A stretch of 64,000 bases of DNA from Microbacterium fluvii. GTDB taxonomy: Bacteria; Actinomycetota; Actinomycetes; Actinomycetales; Microbacteriaceae. The position numbers and the translations under genes were made by a program. Shown in pieces: positions 28,360 to 35,619 of this stretch; positions within the stretch are counted from its first letter, which is position 1, and each line of letters begins with the position of its first letter. The DNA is taken from NCBI RefSeq assembly GCF_025515205.1, contig NZ_JAOPFX010000002.1, forward strand, positions 1-64,000, in the 5' to 3' direction. The notes under the pieces were generated by a model that was not told the DNA's origin, ran no database searches, and worked only from the letters and a program-made list of their open reading frames with translations.

Positions 28360-29188
28360 GCACACGCACGTCTCTCCGGCCCGTGCCCTGGCTGCCCGGT
28401 GGCTCGGCGTCGGGCTCGCCTCGGTGCTCGCCGTCGTCACGCTCGGCCTCGCGCTGACGGGCCGGCTGGGGCTCTACATCAACCCCGACTCCACATGGTT
28501 CGCGGTCGGCATGTCGCTGGTCGTGCTCGCTGGGGCGGCGCTCAGCTTCACCCTGCCCCTGGGCGCGGAGTCCGATCACGGCCACGATCACGGCGACGGG
28601 CAGCACACGACGGATGCTGGCGGGTCGGGCGACGCCTCGACACGCGCGGCGACCGGGGGCACCCGCTCGGCGGCCCACTCGCCGCGGCGGACACTCGGCA
28701 CGGCGGCCACCGCCGTCGGCGGCGTCGCCGCGTCGGGCGTCGTGCTGCTCGCGCTGGTGACCCCGCCCGCGACCCTCTCGGCCGAACTCGCCATGTCGCG
28801 CGACGTCGGCACGGCGCCGCTGTTCGGCGGCACCGATGTCGTGGCGCTCGCCACGACCGGTGACACGGCGTCGTTCGGAGTGGGCGAGTGGGCGGCCGTG
28901 TTCGCGACGGCGACCAATCCCGACGCCTTCGACGGCGACCCGGTGACCCTCACGGGCTTCGTCACCGACGGCTCGTCGGGCGGATTCGATCTCACCCGCC
29001 TCGTGATCACGCACTGCGTCATCGACGCGCAGCCGGCGAGCCTGCCGGTCGCCTCGACCGGCGAGGCGGGCGAGACCGGGCAGTGGGTCACCGTGACGGG
29101 AACGGTGCGCTCGACCTCGGAGGGTCTCGTGATCGACGCCGCCACCGTCGAGCAGATCGACGAGCCCGAGGACCCGTATGAGTTCTGA
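28349..29188 (+). CDS. TIGR03943 family membrane protein, partner of the permease
   Basis: A 279-residue protein. Two N-terminal helices are followed by a His/Asp/Gly-rich segment around residues 72-90 (ESDHGHDHGDGQH), a third helix near residue 120, and an outside domain ending GTVRSTSEGLVID, similar to the OB-like C-terminus of the family. Its family is known as the partner subunit of UPF0718 permeases, which matches the upstream gene. The start is the TTG at 28349, inside the end of that gene. The His-rich loop fits zinc handling. Confidence 0.85.
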   Translation: MSPEHTHVSPARALAARWLGVGLASVLAVVTLGLALTGRLGLYINPDSTWFAVGMSLVVLAGAALSFTLPLGAESDHGHDHGDGQHTTDAGGSGDASTRAATGGTRSAAHSPRRTLGTAATAVGGVAASGVVLLALVTPPATLSAELAMSRDVGTAPLFGGTDVVALATTGDTASFGVGEWAAVFATATNPDAFDGDPVTLTGFVTDGSSGGFDLTRLVITHCVIDAQPASLPVASTGEAGETGQWVTVTGTVRSTSEGLVIDAATVEQIDEPEDPYEF

Positions 29189-30590
29189 CTCGCGCCGCGT
29201 CCGGTCGCGGCGGCGTCGTGGGCGCGCGTTCGCGCTGTCGCTGGCCGTCGTGATCGTCGCGCTCGCCGTCGTGGGCCTGGGCGCGGCCGCTCTCGGCACC
29301 GCCCAGGGGCCGCGGGTCACCGACGTGCAGGTCGATCCGGAGGCGGCGGTGACCGCATCCGGTTCGCGATTGATCGTGACCACGACCCAGGCGCTCGCGC
29401 CCGTCGATACCGCCCAGGTGACGGTGGAGCCCGAGGTGGCCTTCACCGTCGACACGTCGGGGCGCACCGTCGGCGTGCAGTTCGCCCGCCCCCTCGACGA
29501 CGACACCGACTACACCGTGACGATCGCCGATGTGCGCGGAGCAGGCGGAGGGCAGCCGGCGACCCTCACGCAGACGTTCCGCACCCCCGCGGCCCAGGTG
29601 CACCTGCTGCAGCGCGGCGACGACGGCGACACGATCTTCCGCACCGACCTCACCGGCGAAGAGGCGCTGCCGGTGTTCACGCACGCGCACATCGAGGACT
29701 ACCGGGCGACCTCGTCGCACCTGGTCGTCTCGGTGCGCACCGACGACGACCGCGCGCAGCTGCTCGTGATGGGCCTCGACGGCAGCGACCCGCAGCAGAT
29801 GACCCTCCCCGGAGACGGCGTCGTGTCGAACCTCCAGACCGCCGACCGGGGCGATGTGATCGGCTACACGTTCTCCGACGCGTCGCTCGGCGCCGACGGC
29901 GGTCGTGAGAGCCTGCTGTTCACCGCGTCGCTCAAGTCGCCCGACGCCGACCCCACCGCGGTGGAGGTCTCCGGCGCCGACCCCCGCGTCGCCGAGTGGC
30001 GCTTCGTGCCCGACACCGACAGCATCCTGCTGCTCTCATTCGACGGCACGCTGCTGCTGACCGGCCCGACCGGAGAAGACGCGACCGCCCTGGGCAGCGC
30101 TCTGGGCATCGAGGGCATCGCGCGCGGCTCGTCGGTCGCCGTCGTCGACCGCGCAGAAGGGCTCGTCGACATCGACCTGACCGACGCGAGCGAGCACGCG
30201 CTCGTCGAGGCCGAGGGCCTCGGCCCGGTCTCGCAGGTCACGCCGGTAGCGGGCTCCGGCACGGTGCGCACCGCCGCGATCCTCGGCGACAGCGGCCTGC
30301 CGGTGGGTACGACCGTGGCGCTGGTGGCCGACGACGGCACCACGCGGGTGCTCGCCGACCTCGACGGCGCAGACGCCGTGCTGCAGACCTGCACGTCGCC
30401 GAGCGGGCGGTATGCGGCCGTCACCGTCGCCCCCGATGCCGTCGACAACCCCTACGACACCTACCTGCTGCCGATGCCGGCCGCCGTCGAGACGCGGGTC
30501 TTCGACCTGCGCGAAGGCGAAGGTGCGGACCCCGTCGTCGCCCTCAGCGGCTTCGCGGTGTCATGGTGCCAGGCGCCGGTCGGGTCATGA
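29178..30590 (+). CDS. Membrane-anchored protein of unknown function with Ig-like and propeller-like parts
   Basis: A 470-residue protein. A basic N-terminus (RRVRSRRRRGR) and one hydrophobic helix (about residues 18-42) anchor it with the rest outside. Residues about 45-140 resemble an Ig-like SbsA-type domain (VTVEPEVAFTVDTSGRTVGV, with DTDYTVTI), and the remainder has regular beta-strand repeats as in beta-propellers. Two late Cys (TCTSPSGR and SWCQAP) could form a disulfide. No family is recognised. It overlaps the TIGR03943 gene by 11 bases and the glycosylase by three. Function is unknown. Confidence 0.75.
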   Translation: MSSDSRRVRSRRRRGRAFALSLAVVIVALAVVGLGAAALGTAQGPRVTDVQVDPEAAVTASGSRLIVTTTQALAPVDTAQVTVEPEVAFTVDTSGRTVGVQFARPLDDDTDYTVTIADVRGAGGGQPATLTQTFRTPAAQVHLLQRGDDGDTIFRTDLTGEEALPVFTHAHIEDYRATSSHLVVSVRTDDDRAQLLVMGLDGSDPQQMTLPGDGVVSNLQTADRGDVIGYTFSDASLGADGGRESLLFTASLKSPDADPTAVEVSGADPRVAEWRFVPDTDSILLLSFDGTLLLTGPTGEDATALGSALGIEGIARGSSVAVVDRAEGLVDIDLTDASEHALVEAEGLGPVSQVTPVAGSGTVRTAAILGDSGLPVGTTVALVADDGTTRVLADLDGADAVLQTCTSPSGRYAAVTVAPDAVDNPYDTYLLPMPAAVETRVFDLREGEGADPVVALSGFAVSWCQAPVGS

Positions 30591-31273
30591 CGGATGCCGT
30601 GCGCCCCGCGGCCCGCGAAGATCTCGTCGCGCTGCCGCTGGTCGTCGCCCCTCGCCTGCTCGGCGGGCACCTGACGACGGTCGTCGACGGGGCCGAGGTC
30701 GTGCTGCGCATCACGGAGGTCGAGGCCTATCACGGCCGCGGCACGGGCGAGGTGCCAGACCCCGGGTCGCACGCGCGCATGGGCCCCACGGCGCGCAACG
30801 CCACGATGTGGGGCGAACCCGGGCACCTCTACGTGTATCTGAGCCACGGCATCCACTCGTGCGTCAACGTCGTGTGCGCACCCGATGGGGTCGCCGGCGG
30901 AATCCTGCTGCGCGCGGGCGAGGTGCTCTCCGGCGCGGATGCCGCCACCGCACGCCGCGTCGCGCGTGGAGGTGTCGTGCGCGCGGCACGCGACCTCGCC
31001 CGAGGACCGGGCAGGCTCGGCGATGCCGTGGGCCTGCGGCATCCGTTCCACGACGGCATCGACGCGATCGCCGGCACGCCGCTCGCGGGAGCGGTCGCCC
31101 GCCTCGACCTCGCCGTCGACCCCGTGGCACCGATCGCCAGCGGGCCACGCGTGGGGGTCGCCGGCGTCGCGGGCACCGACGCCTTTCCGTGGCGGTTCTG
31201 GATCCCCGGCGATGCCACGGTCTCGCCCTTCCGCTGGGGCCGCGGGGCGGGGCCTTCCGCCGTGCTAGACTGA
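30587..31273 (+). CDS. DNA-3-methyladenine glycosylase (AAG/MPG type)
   Basis: A 228-residue base-excision repair enzyme that removes 3-methyladenine and related alkylated purines. ITEVEAYHGRGTGE carries the catalytic Glu, and GPTARNATMWGEPGHLYVYLSHG in two parts carries the base-flipping Tyr and the helix of the family. The ATG overlaps the previous stop (ATGA). Joining this DNA-repair gene to a metal-transport operon looks like chance read-through or a broader stress operon. Its 3' end (CTAGAC) contains the -10 box for rpmB. Confidence 0.92.
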   Translation: MTDAVRPAAREDLVALPLVVAPRLLGGHLTTVVDGAEVVLRITEVEAYHGRGTGEVPDPGSHARMGPTARNATMWGEPGHLYVYLSHGIHSCVNVVCAPDGVAGGILLRAGEVLSGADAATARRVARGGVVRAARDLARGPGRLGDAVGLRHPFHDGIDAIAGTPLAGAVARLDLAVDPVAPIASGPRVGVAGVAGTDAFPWRFWIPGDATVSPFRWGRGAGPSAVLD

Positions 31274-31399
31274 CTCTTTGTCTGCGCGCACTCCAGCACG
31301 CAGTTCGTACCCCCCACCGAAGCCAATCGGTGATCGGGGTGCAGACAAGGGATCTTGGGTGGGGCCGTCCGGCCTCACGGTACAGAAGGAGTAATCACC
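31266..31399 (+). promoter_or_regulatory. Promoter and structured leader of rpmB-rpmG-rpsN
   Basis: TAGACT (31266-31271) predicts transcription from about 31278. The first eight bases TTGTCTGC (31278-31285) pair with GCAGACAA (31341-31348). Inside this long stem CACCGA (31315-31320) pairs with TCGGTG (31327-31332). A second hairpin GTGGGGCC/GGCCTCAC covers 31359-31378, just before the AGAAGGAG site (31384-31391). No Zur box is present. The layout fits autoregulation by a ribosomal protein or attenuation. Confidence 0.55.
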
Positions 31400-31636
31400 A
31401 TGGCAGCAGTGTGCCAGGTGACCGGAGCGGTTCCCGGCTTCGGTCACAACATCTCGCACTCGCACCGCCGGACGAAGCGTCGCTTCGACCCGAACGTGCA
31501 GAAGAAGACCTACTACGTGCCCTCGCTCGGTCGTAAGGTCACCCTCAACGTGTCCGCCAAGGGCATCAAGGTGATCGACGCGCGCGGCATCGAGTCGGTC
31601 GTGAAGGACCTGATCGCGAAGGGTGTGAAGCTCTGA
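31400..31636 (+). CDS. rpmB: 50S ribosomal protein L28
   Basis: A 78-residue ribosomal protein. [20 protein letters not shown] and [10 protein letters not shown] (near residues 3-35) are classic L28. It keeps only one Cys, so the zinc-binding form is excluded. The ATG at 31400 has AGAAGGAG upstream, and the longer frame starts inside the leader. Its stop overlaps the rpmG start by one base (TGATG). In other actinobacteria such zinc-free sets are induced by zinc shortage, but no Zur box is visible here. Confidence 0.96.
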   Translation: MAAVCQVTGAVPGFGHNISHSHRRTKRRFDPNVQKKTYYVPSLGRKVTLNVSAKGIKVIDARGIESVVKDLIAKGVKL

Positions 31637-31806
31637 TGGCCAAGAAGGCACAGGACGTCCGTCCGATCATCAAGCTGCGTTCGACCGCCGGCACGGGGTA
31701 CACCTACGTGACGCGCAAGAACCGCCGCAACAACCCCGACCGCATCGTGCTCAAGAAGTACGACCCGGTGATCCGCAAGCACGTCGAATTCCGAGAGGAG
31801 CGCTGA
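31636..31806 (+). CDS. rpmG: 50S ribosomal protein L33, zinc-free form
   Basis: A 56-residue protein read from ATG at 31636 (sharing one base with the rpmB stop) to TGA at 31804-31806. [26 protein letters not shown] and [14 protein letters not shown] (quoted in part) identify L33. It has no Cys, so it is the C-minus type that does not bind zinc. It lies between rpmB and rpsN in one unit. Confidence 0.95.
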   Translation: MAKKAQDVRPIIKLRSTAGTGYTYVTRKNRRNNPDRIVLKKYDPVIRKHVEFREER

Positions 31807-31810
31807 TCTC

Positions 31811-32116
31811 ATGGCCAAGAAGAGCAAGATCGCGCGCAACAAGCAGCGCCAGGAGGTCGTCGACCGCTACGCGGCGAAGCGCCTCGAGCTGAAGAAGGCC
31901 CTGGTCGACCCCAACTCGACCGACGAGCAGCGTGAGGCGGCCCGCGTCGGGCTGCAGAAGCTGCCCCGCAACGCGTCGCCCGTGCGTCTGCGTTCGCGCG
32001 ACGTCATCGACGGCCGCCCCCGCGGTGTGCTCACGAAGTTCGGCATCTCGCGTGTCCGCTTCCGTGACATGGCCCACCGTGGCGAGCTGCCCGGCGTGAC
32101 CAAGTCGAGCTGGTAA
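31811..32116 (+). CDS. rpsN: 30S ribosomal protein S14, long zinc-free form
   Basis: A 101-residue S14. [10 protein letters not shown] at the start and [19 protein letters not shown] and [14 protein letters not shown] (in part) near the end identify it. The long form has no CxxC pairs, unlike the short zinc-type S14 of many spc operons. It begins four bases after rpmG and ends the transcript; a strong perfect inverted repeat follows at 32133-32180. Confidence 0.96.
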   Translation: MAKKSKIARNKQRQEVVDRYAAKRLELKKALVDPNSTDEQREAARVGLQKLPRNASPVRLRSRDVIDGRPRGVLTKFGISRVRFRDMAHRGELPGVTKSSW

Positions 32117-32132
32117 GCAACAGCATCCACGT

Positions 32133-32180
32133 CGAAACCCCCCTCTCACGCTGAGACCCAGCGCGGAGAGGGGGGTTTCG
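32133..32180. terminator. Strong terminator hairpin after rpsN
   Basis: CGAAACCCCCCTCTC (32133-32147) is a perfect 15-base match to GAGAGGGGGGTTTCG (32166-32180). The loop holds a further CGCTG/CAGCG stem. It lies between convergent rpsN and the hydrolase gene and can work both ways; T-tracts are short (AAA/TTT inside the stem foot). Confidence 0.85.
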
Positions 32181-32238
32181 CCTTGTGTGCCGGGCTTCGG
32201 CGAGCGGGGGCCGGGTTTCGGCGAGCGGATGCTGCCGC

Positions 32239-33069
32239 TCAGGCCGCCGCGGGCTGCTGCGCGTGCTCGAGCGCCCAGGCCAGGGCGTAGTCGGCGACCT
32301 CTTCCCAGCCGTCCTGGCTCACGATGCGGTGGGTGCGGCCCGGCCACTCCTTGTAGTCCACGACGGCGGGGCTGCCGGTCGAGCGGTACTTCTTGACGAG
32401 CGCCTTGCCGATCGCCGGCGGCACGACGTGGTCGATCTCGCCGGTCATGATCAGCAGCGGCGCGCGGTCGGCGCGGTCGTAGTCGACGTGGGTGACGCCG
32501 TTCTTCTCGTTGAGCACCGACGTGACGCCCTCGAAGAACACCCGGTTGTACGAGTTGACGGCGTACTCCTTCCACAGCTTGTCGGACTCGCTGCGGGGAA
32601 GGTCGTTGCCGAACGTGAAATGGAAGTGCCGCTTGCTCAGCGGCTTGGCGCCGTTGCGGCCGAACGGGTTCGACAGGATCGGCGTGCCCGTCCACAGGGT
32701 CGAGGCCGGCAGTGCGGTCACACCGGCGGTCTGCCCCGGTTCGACGCCCACGTAGGCGACGCCGAGGCCGCGGTCGGCGAGCATCTGGGTGATGACTCCC
32801 CCGAACGAGTGGCCCATGATGATGGGCTTCTGGGGCAGCGCGCGGATGATGCGCTCGTAGTGGTCGGCGATCTGCTTGAGGCCGACGCCCTTGAGGGCCG
32901 CCGGGTTCGAGCGGATGTCGTCGACGGTGCGGTCGTCGATCCCGGGCCAGCCGGGGACGATCACGTCGTGGCCGGCGGCGCGGAAGCGCTCCGCCCACGT
33001 GTCCCAGCTCGTCGGGGTCATCCACAGTCCGTGGATGAGGACGATGGGGGTCTTGGTCGTGCTGGTCAT
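32239..33069 (-). CDS. Alpha/beta hydrolase
   Basis: A 276-residue hydrolase with oxyanion motif LIHGLWM, nucleophile S88 in GHSFGG, an acid Asp in GEIDHVVP and a His in GRTHRI. It resembles non-haem haloperoxidase or ester-hydrolase types; substrate unknown. The ATG at 33069 has AAGGAG upstream. It is divergent from a TetR regulator (33214), and a 22-base palindrome in the shared region suggests that this regulator controls it. Confidence 0.9.
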   Translation of the reverse strand: MTSTTKTPIVLIHGLWMTPTSWDTWAERFRAAGHDVIVPGWPGIDDRTVDDIRSNPAALKGVGLKQIADHYERIIRALPQKPIIMGHSFGGVITQMLADRGLGVAYVGVEPGQTAGVTALPASTLWTGTPILSNPFGRNGAKPLSKRHFHFTFGNDLPRSESDKLWKEYAVNSYNRVFFEGVTSVLNEKNGVTHVDYDRADRAPLLIMTGEIDHVVPPAIGKALVKKYRSTGSPAVVDYKEWPGRTHRIVSQDGWEEVADYALAWALEHAQQPAAA

Positions 33070-33142
33070 GTCGATCTCCTTGAGTGGGTGGTGCTCTGTG
33101 TGGTGTGCGGAGCCGGGGGCTCCCGGCTGATGTATCCTGATG

Positions 33143-33164
33143 GTAGACCGAACGTTCTATCTAC
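33143..33164. promoter_or_regulatory. Probable TetR operator between hydrolase and regulator
   Basis: The palindrome GTAGAccGAAC / GTTCtaTCTAC spans 33143-33164; the halves match at 9 of 11 positions and the centre GAACGTTC is perfect. It lies between divergent genes. A small hairpin AGCCGGG/CCCGGCT (33111-33128) lies in the leader of the hydrolase gene. Confidence 0.65.
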
Positions 33165-33213
33165 GCAAGAGTATTCCCGAAATCGATGACACGATGGTCC
33201 CGCAGGAGGAAAC

Positions 33214-33804
33214 ATGAGCAACAGCCCCACCGATGAGACCGGGGTCGTCCGCGCACCCAGCGCGCGGCAGCGCCTGCTGAACGCTGCGACCGACCTCTTC
33301 TACCGAGAGGGCATCCACTCGGTCGGCGTGGATCGCGTCATCGAGCAGGCGGGGGTCACCCGCGCCACGATGTACAAGCAGTTCGCCGGCAAGGAGGGGC
33401 TCGTGCTGGCCTATCTGCAGGGGGAGGATGCGCGGCTGCGCGAGCTCTTCGCGGCAGCCGGAGCGCAGTCCGACGACCCCGCGGTGCTCGTCGACCTCGT
33501 GATCGAGGGGATCGTCGACGACATCCGCACGCGCCACACGCGCGGCTGCCCCTTCATCAACGCGGCCGCCGAGTACCCCGACGAGGGACCGGTGCGCGAG
33601 CTCATCGCCGACCACCGCGAGTGGTTCCGCTCGACGCTCGAGCAGTTGGCGTCGGCCGCAGGGCTGACCGGTGCGCGCGACGTCGCCGCATCCCTCGTCC
33701 TGCTGCGCGATGCCGCGCTCGTCGGCGGCTACCTCGACGGCAGCGACCGCACGGCAGACGCCTTCCGCCGCACTGCCCGCGAGGTCGTGGCCGCCGCGCG
33801 CTGA
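33214..33804 (+). CDS. TetR/AcrR family transcriptional regulator
   Basis: A 196-residue repressor. The HTH covers residues 18-62 (LLNAATDLFYREGIHSVGVDRV, then AGVTRATMYKQFAGKEGL). The C-terminal ligand domain contains RGCPFINAAAEYPD, typical of the YdeS-like branch that controls small oxidoreductases or hydrolases. AGGAGG precedes the ATG. It probably binds the palindrome at 33143-33164 and represses itself and the divergent hydrolase. Confidence 0.92.
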   Translation: MSNSPTDETGVVRAPSARQRLLNAATDLFYREGIHSVGVDRVIEQAGVTRATMYKQFAGKEGLVLAYLQGEDARLRELFAAAGAQSDDPAVLVDLVIEGIVDDIRTRHTRGCPFINAAAEYPDEGPVRELIADHREWFRSTLEQLASAAGLTGARDVAASLVLLRDAALVGGYLDGSDRTADAFRRTAREVVAAAR

Positions 33805-33855
33805 GCCCGCCGGGGTCGTACGCTCGGGAGACACCGAGCACCGAGGGGAGGCGCC

Positions 33856-34950
33856 GTGCCGCTGGATCCGTTCTTCGCCGAGCGCCTGAGGGTGCATCGG
33901 CGGTACCTCCTCGGCCGCGCGTGGTCCGACCTGCGCGCCCGCGTGCGGGTCGCGTGGCGGTTCGGACGAGAGGATGCGGCGACCCCGGCCGTCTCGTCCG
34001 CTCCGGCGGCAGCATCCGCTGCGCGGGGCGAGGCGTCCGCGCCCACCCTCTCTCGCCCGGCGCAGCTGCGCGCCACGCACCGGCGTGCGGCGCTCGCGTG
34101 GGACCGCACCGAGCAGAAGACCGTTGGCCTGCCCGGACCGCCGCTGCGCATCACCGAGCACACGGTCGCCGTCGACGGCGCGCCCGACGTGCGCGTGCGC
34201 ATCTACCACCCCGATGCGACAGGCCCGGTGCCCGCCTGCCTCACCTTCTTCGGGGGAGCGTTCCGCATCGGCGGGATCGACTATCCGACGACGGATGCGG
34301 CGTGCCGCCGCCGCGCCGCGTCCGCGGGAGTCGCGATGGTCGCCGTCGAGTACGCGCTCGCACCCGAGCACCGCTACCCGGTCGCCGTCGAACAGGCCCA
34401 CGCCGCCCTGCTCTGGCTGCACCGGGAGGCCGAGACGCTGGGCGTCGACCGTGAACGGCTCGGCGTCGCCGGCACCTCCGCGGGGGCCGCGATCGCCGCC
34501 GCGCTTACGCTCGTGAACCGGGATCGCGAGCGGCTGCCGCTGCGGCTGCAGGTGCTCGAGGTGCCGGTGACCGACCTCACCGGCCGCCATCTCGATCTGC
34601 GCCCGACGTGGGCCCTCGGCATCCCCAGTCTGATCGCCTTGCGCGAGCTGCGCTCGATCGCACGCACCTACCTCGCCCGGCCGGAGCAGGCGCGGGAGCA
34701 GCTCGCGTCTCCGCTGCGGGCGGCCTCGCACGCCGACCTCCCATCGGCCGTCATCCTGACGGCGGAGTACGACCCGCTCCGAGGCGACGGAGCGGCCTAC
34801 GCCGCGGCGCTGCGACGGGCGGGGGTCGAGGCCAGCGCCGTGCGCTACCTGGGCGTCACCCACGACATCCCGATCTTCGTCGGCGCGCTCGAGGCCGCAC
34901 GTCGGTGGGAAGACGACGTCGTGCGGGCGTTGCGGCGACTGCACGTCTGA
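33856..34950 (+). CDS. HSL-family alpha/beta hydrolase with altered oxyanion motif
   Basis: A 364-residue esterase-like protein. The triad is intact: S208 in GTSAGA, D306 in AEYDPLRGDG and H336 in THDIP. The family's HGGG oxyanion motif is replaced by FFGGAFRIGG at residues 131-140, so the His is Phe and the third Gly is Ala. Residues 1-70 add a basic then Ala-rich stretch absent from typical members. GTG at 33856 is preceded by GGGGAGG. It may prefer unusual substrates or be weakly active. It follows the TetR gene by 51 bases. Confidence 0.85.
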   Translation: MPLDPFFAERLRVHRRYLLGRAWSDLRARVRVAWRFGREDAATPAVSSAPAAASAARGEASAPTLSRPAQLRATHRRAALAWDRTEQKTVGLPGPPLRITEHTVAVDGAPDVRVRIYHPDATGPVPACLTFFGGAFRIGGIDYPTTDAACRRRAASAGVAMVAVEYALAPEHRYPVAVEQAHAALLWLHREAETLGVDRERLGVAGTSAGAAIAAALTLVNRDRERLPLRLQVLEVPVTDLTGRHLDLRPTWALGIPSLIALRELRSIARTYLARPEQAREQLASPLRAASHADLPSAVILTAEYDPLRGDGAAYAAALRRAGVEASAVRYLGVTHDIPIFVGALEAARRWEDDVVRALRRLHV

Positions 34951-35023
34951 GACCTCACCAGTCACATCCGACACATCGTTGACGGCAACACGCCGAGAGA
35001 ATGACCTCTGATGGCCCGAAATC

Positions 35024-35052
35024 CGCGTGATTCCGCGGAACGTGGGTATATT
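35024..35052 (+). promoter_or_regulatory. Probable promoter of the HU gene
   Basis: TATATT at 35047-35052 is the most canonical -10 box nearby, about 90 bases before the ATG. It is preceded by the perfect palindrome TTCCGCGGAA (35031-35040), inside the -10/-35 spacer. The -35 is weak (TGATTC area). TTGACG at 34979 could serve an alternative promoter. Confidence 0.45.
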
Positions 35053-35142
35053 CAGGGCTGGTCGTACGACCACCGGAGGGCATCGGCGCTCCGGATCCGC
35101 AATGAAACGATGGCGACGATCCGTCGCCTGGAGGACAACAAC

Positions 35143-35430
35143 ATGGCCGACAAGACCATCACCAAGACCGAGCTCGTTGCGAGCATCGCCAGCGCGACCG
35201 GTGAGAGCCAGGCGAAGGTGTCGAGCGTTCTCGACTCGCTCTTCTCGACGGTCTCCGACGCCGTCGCCGCTGGCAACAAGGTCTCCATCCCCGGCTGGCT
35301 CTCGTTCGAGCAGGTCGCCACGTCGGCCCGCACCGGCCGCAACCCGCAGACCGGCGCCGAGATCTCGATCCCGGCCGGCAAGCGCGTCAAGGTGACCGCC
35401 GGCTCCAAGCTCAAGGCCGCGGTCAAGTAA
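35143..35430 (+). CDS. hup: HU family DNA-binding protein
   Basis: A 95-residue nucleoid protein. KTITKTELVASIA begins the HU fold, and RTGRNPQTGAEISIPAG is the DNA-bending arm with the Pro at its tip. The short form lacks the Lys-rich tail of mycobacterial HupB. The ATG at 35143 has GGAGG upstream; earlier in-frame ATGs would add non-family residues from the leader. A perfect terminator hairpin follows 15 bases after the stop. Confidence 0.95.
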   Translation: MADKTITKTELVASIASATGESQAKVSSVLDSLFSTVSDAVAAGNKVSIPGWLSFEQVATSARTGRNPQTGAEISIPAGKRVKVTAGSKLKAAVK

Positions 35431-35445
35431 GACCTCTCCTGCCTC

Positions 35446-35480
35446 GAAGGGGGATGCCGCCACCGGCGGCATCCCCCTTC
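35446..35480 (+). terminator. Perfect terminator hairpin after hup
   Basis: GAAGGGGGATGCCGCC (35446-35461) pairs with GGCGGCATCCCCCTTC (35465-35480) over 16 bases with a three-base ACC loop, followed by TGCCTCC. It is the strongest hairpin in the window. Confidence 0.9.
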
Positions 35481-35497
35481 TGCCTCCCCCCGCCGTT

Positions 35498-35508
35498 CCC
35501 CCCCCCCC
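35498..35508 (+). repeat. Homopolymer run of 11 C
   Basis: Eleven consecutive C lie between the hup terminator and an inverted repeat. Run length may vary through slippage or sequencing error. Confidence 0.8.
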
Positions 35509-35521
35509 GCACATCCCCGCA

Positions 35522-35575
35522 ACTTGGCAGCTTTGGTCGCCGTCACCCCGCTCGCAACGGCAACAGCTGCCAAGT
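35522..35575. repeat. Inverted repeat element between hup and the CopD-CtaG gene
   Basis: ACTTGGCAGCT (35522-35532) and AGCTGCCAAGT (35565-35575) match perfectly over 11 bases. A nested stem GCCGT/ACGGC lies inside. The element is separate from the hup terminator and just upstream of the TAGGCT box of the next gene, so it may be a mobile palindromic repeat rather than a terminator. Confidence 0.65.
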
Positions 35576-35619
35576 CGCGGAAGGCAGGGGAGCGCACGAG
35601 GGCCGCGTAGGCTGGTTCG

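Noticed and set aside
31274..31399. Zur box before rpmB
   Set aside because: I looked for TGAnAATnATTnTCA-like palindromes as at 24141 and found none. The visible repeats are RNA-type stems.
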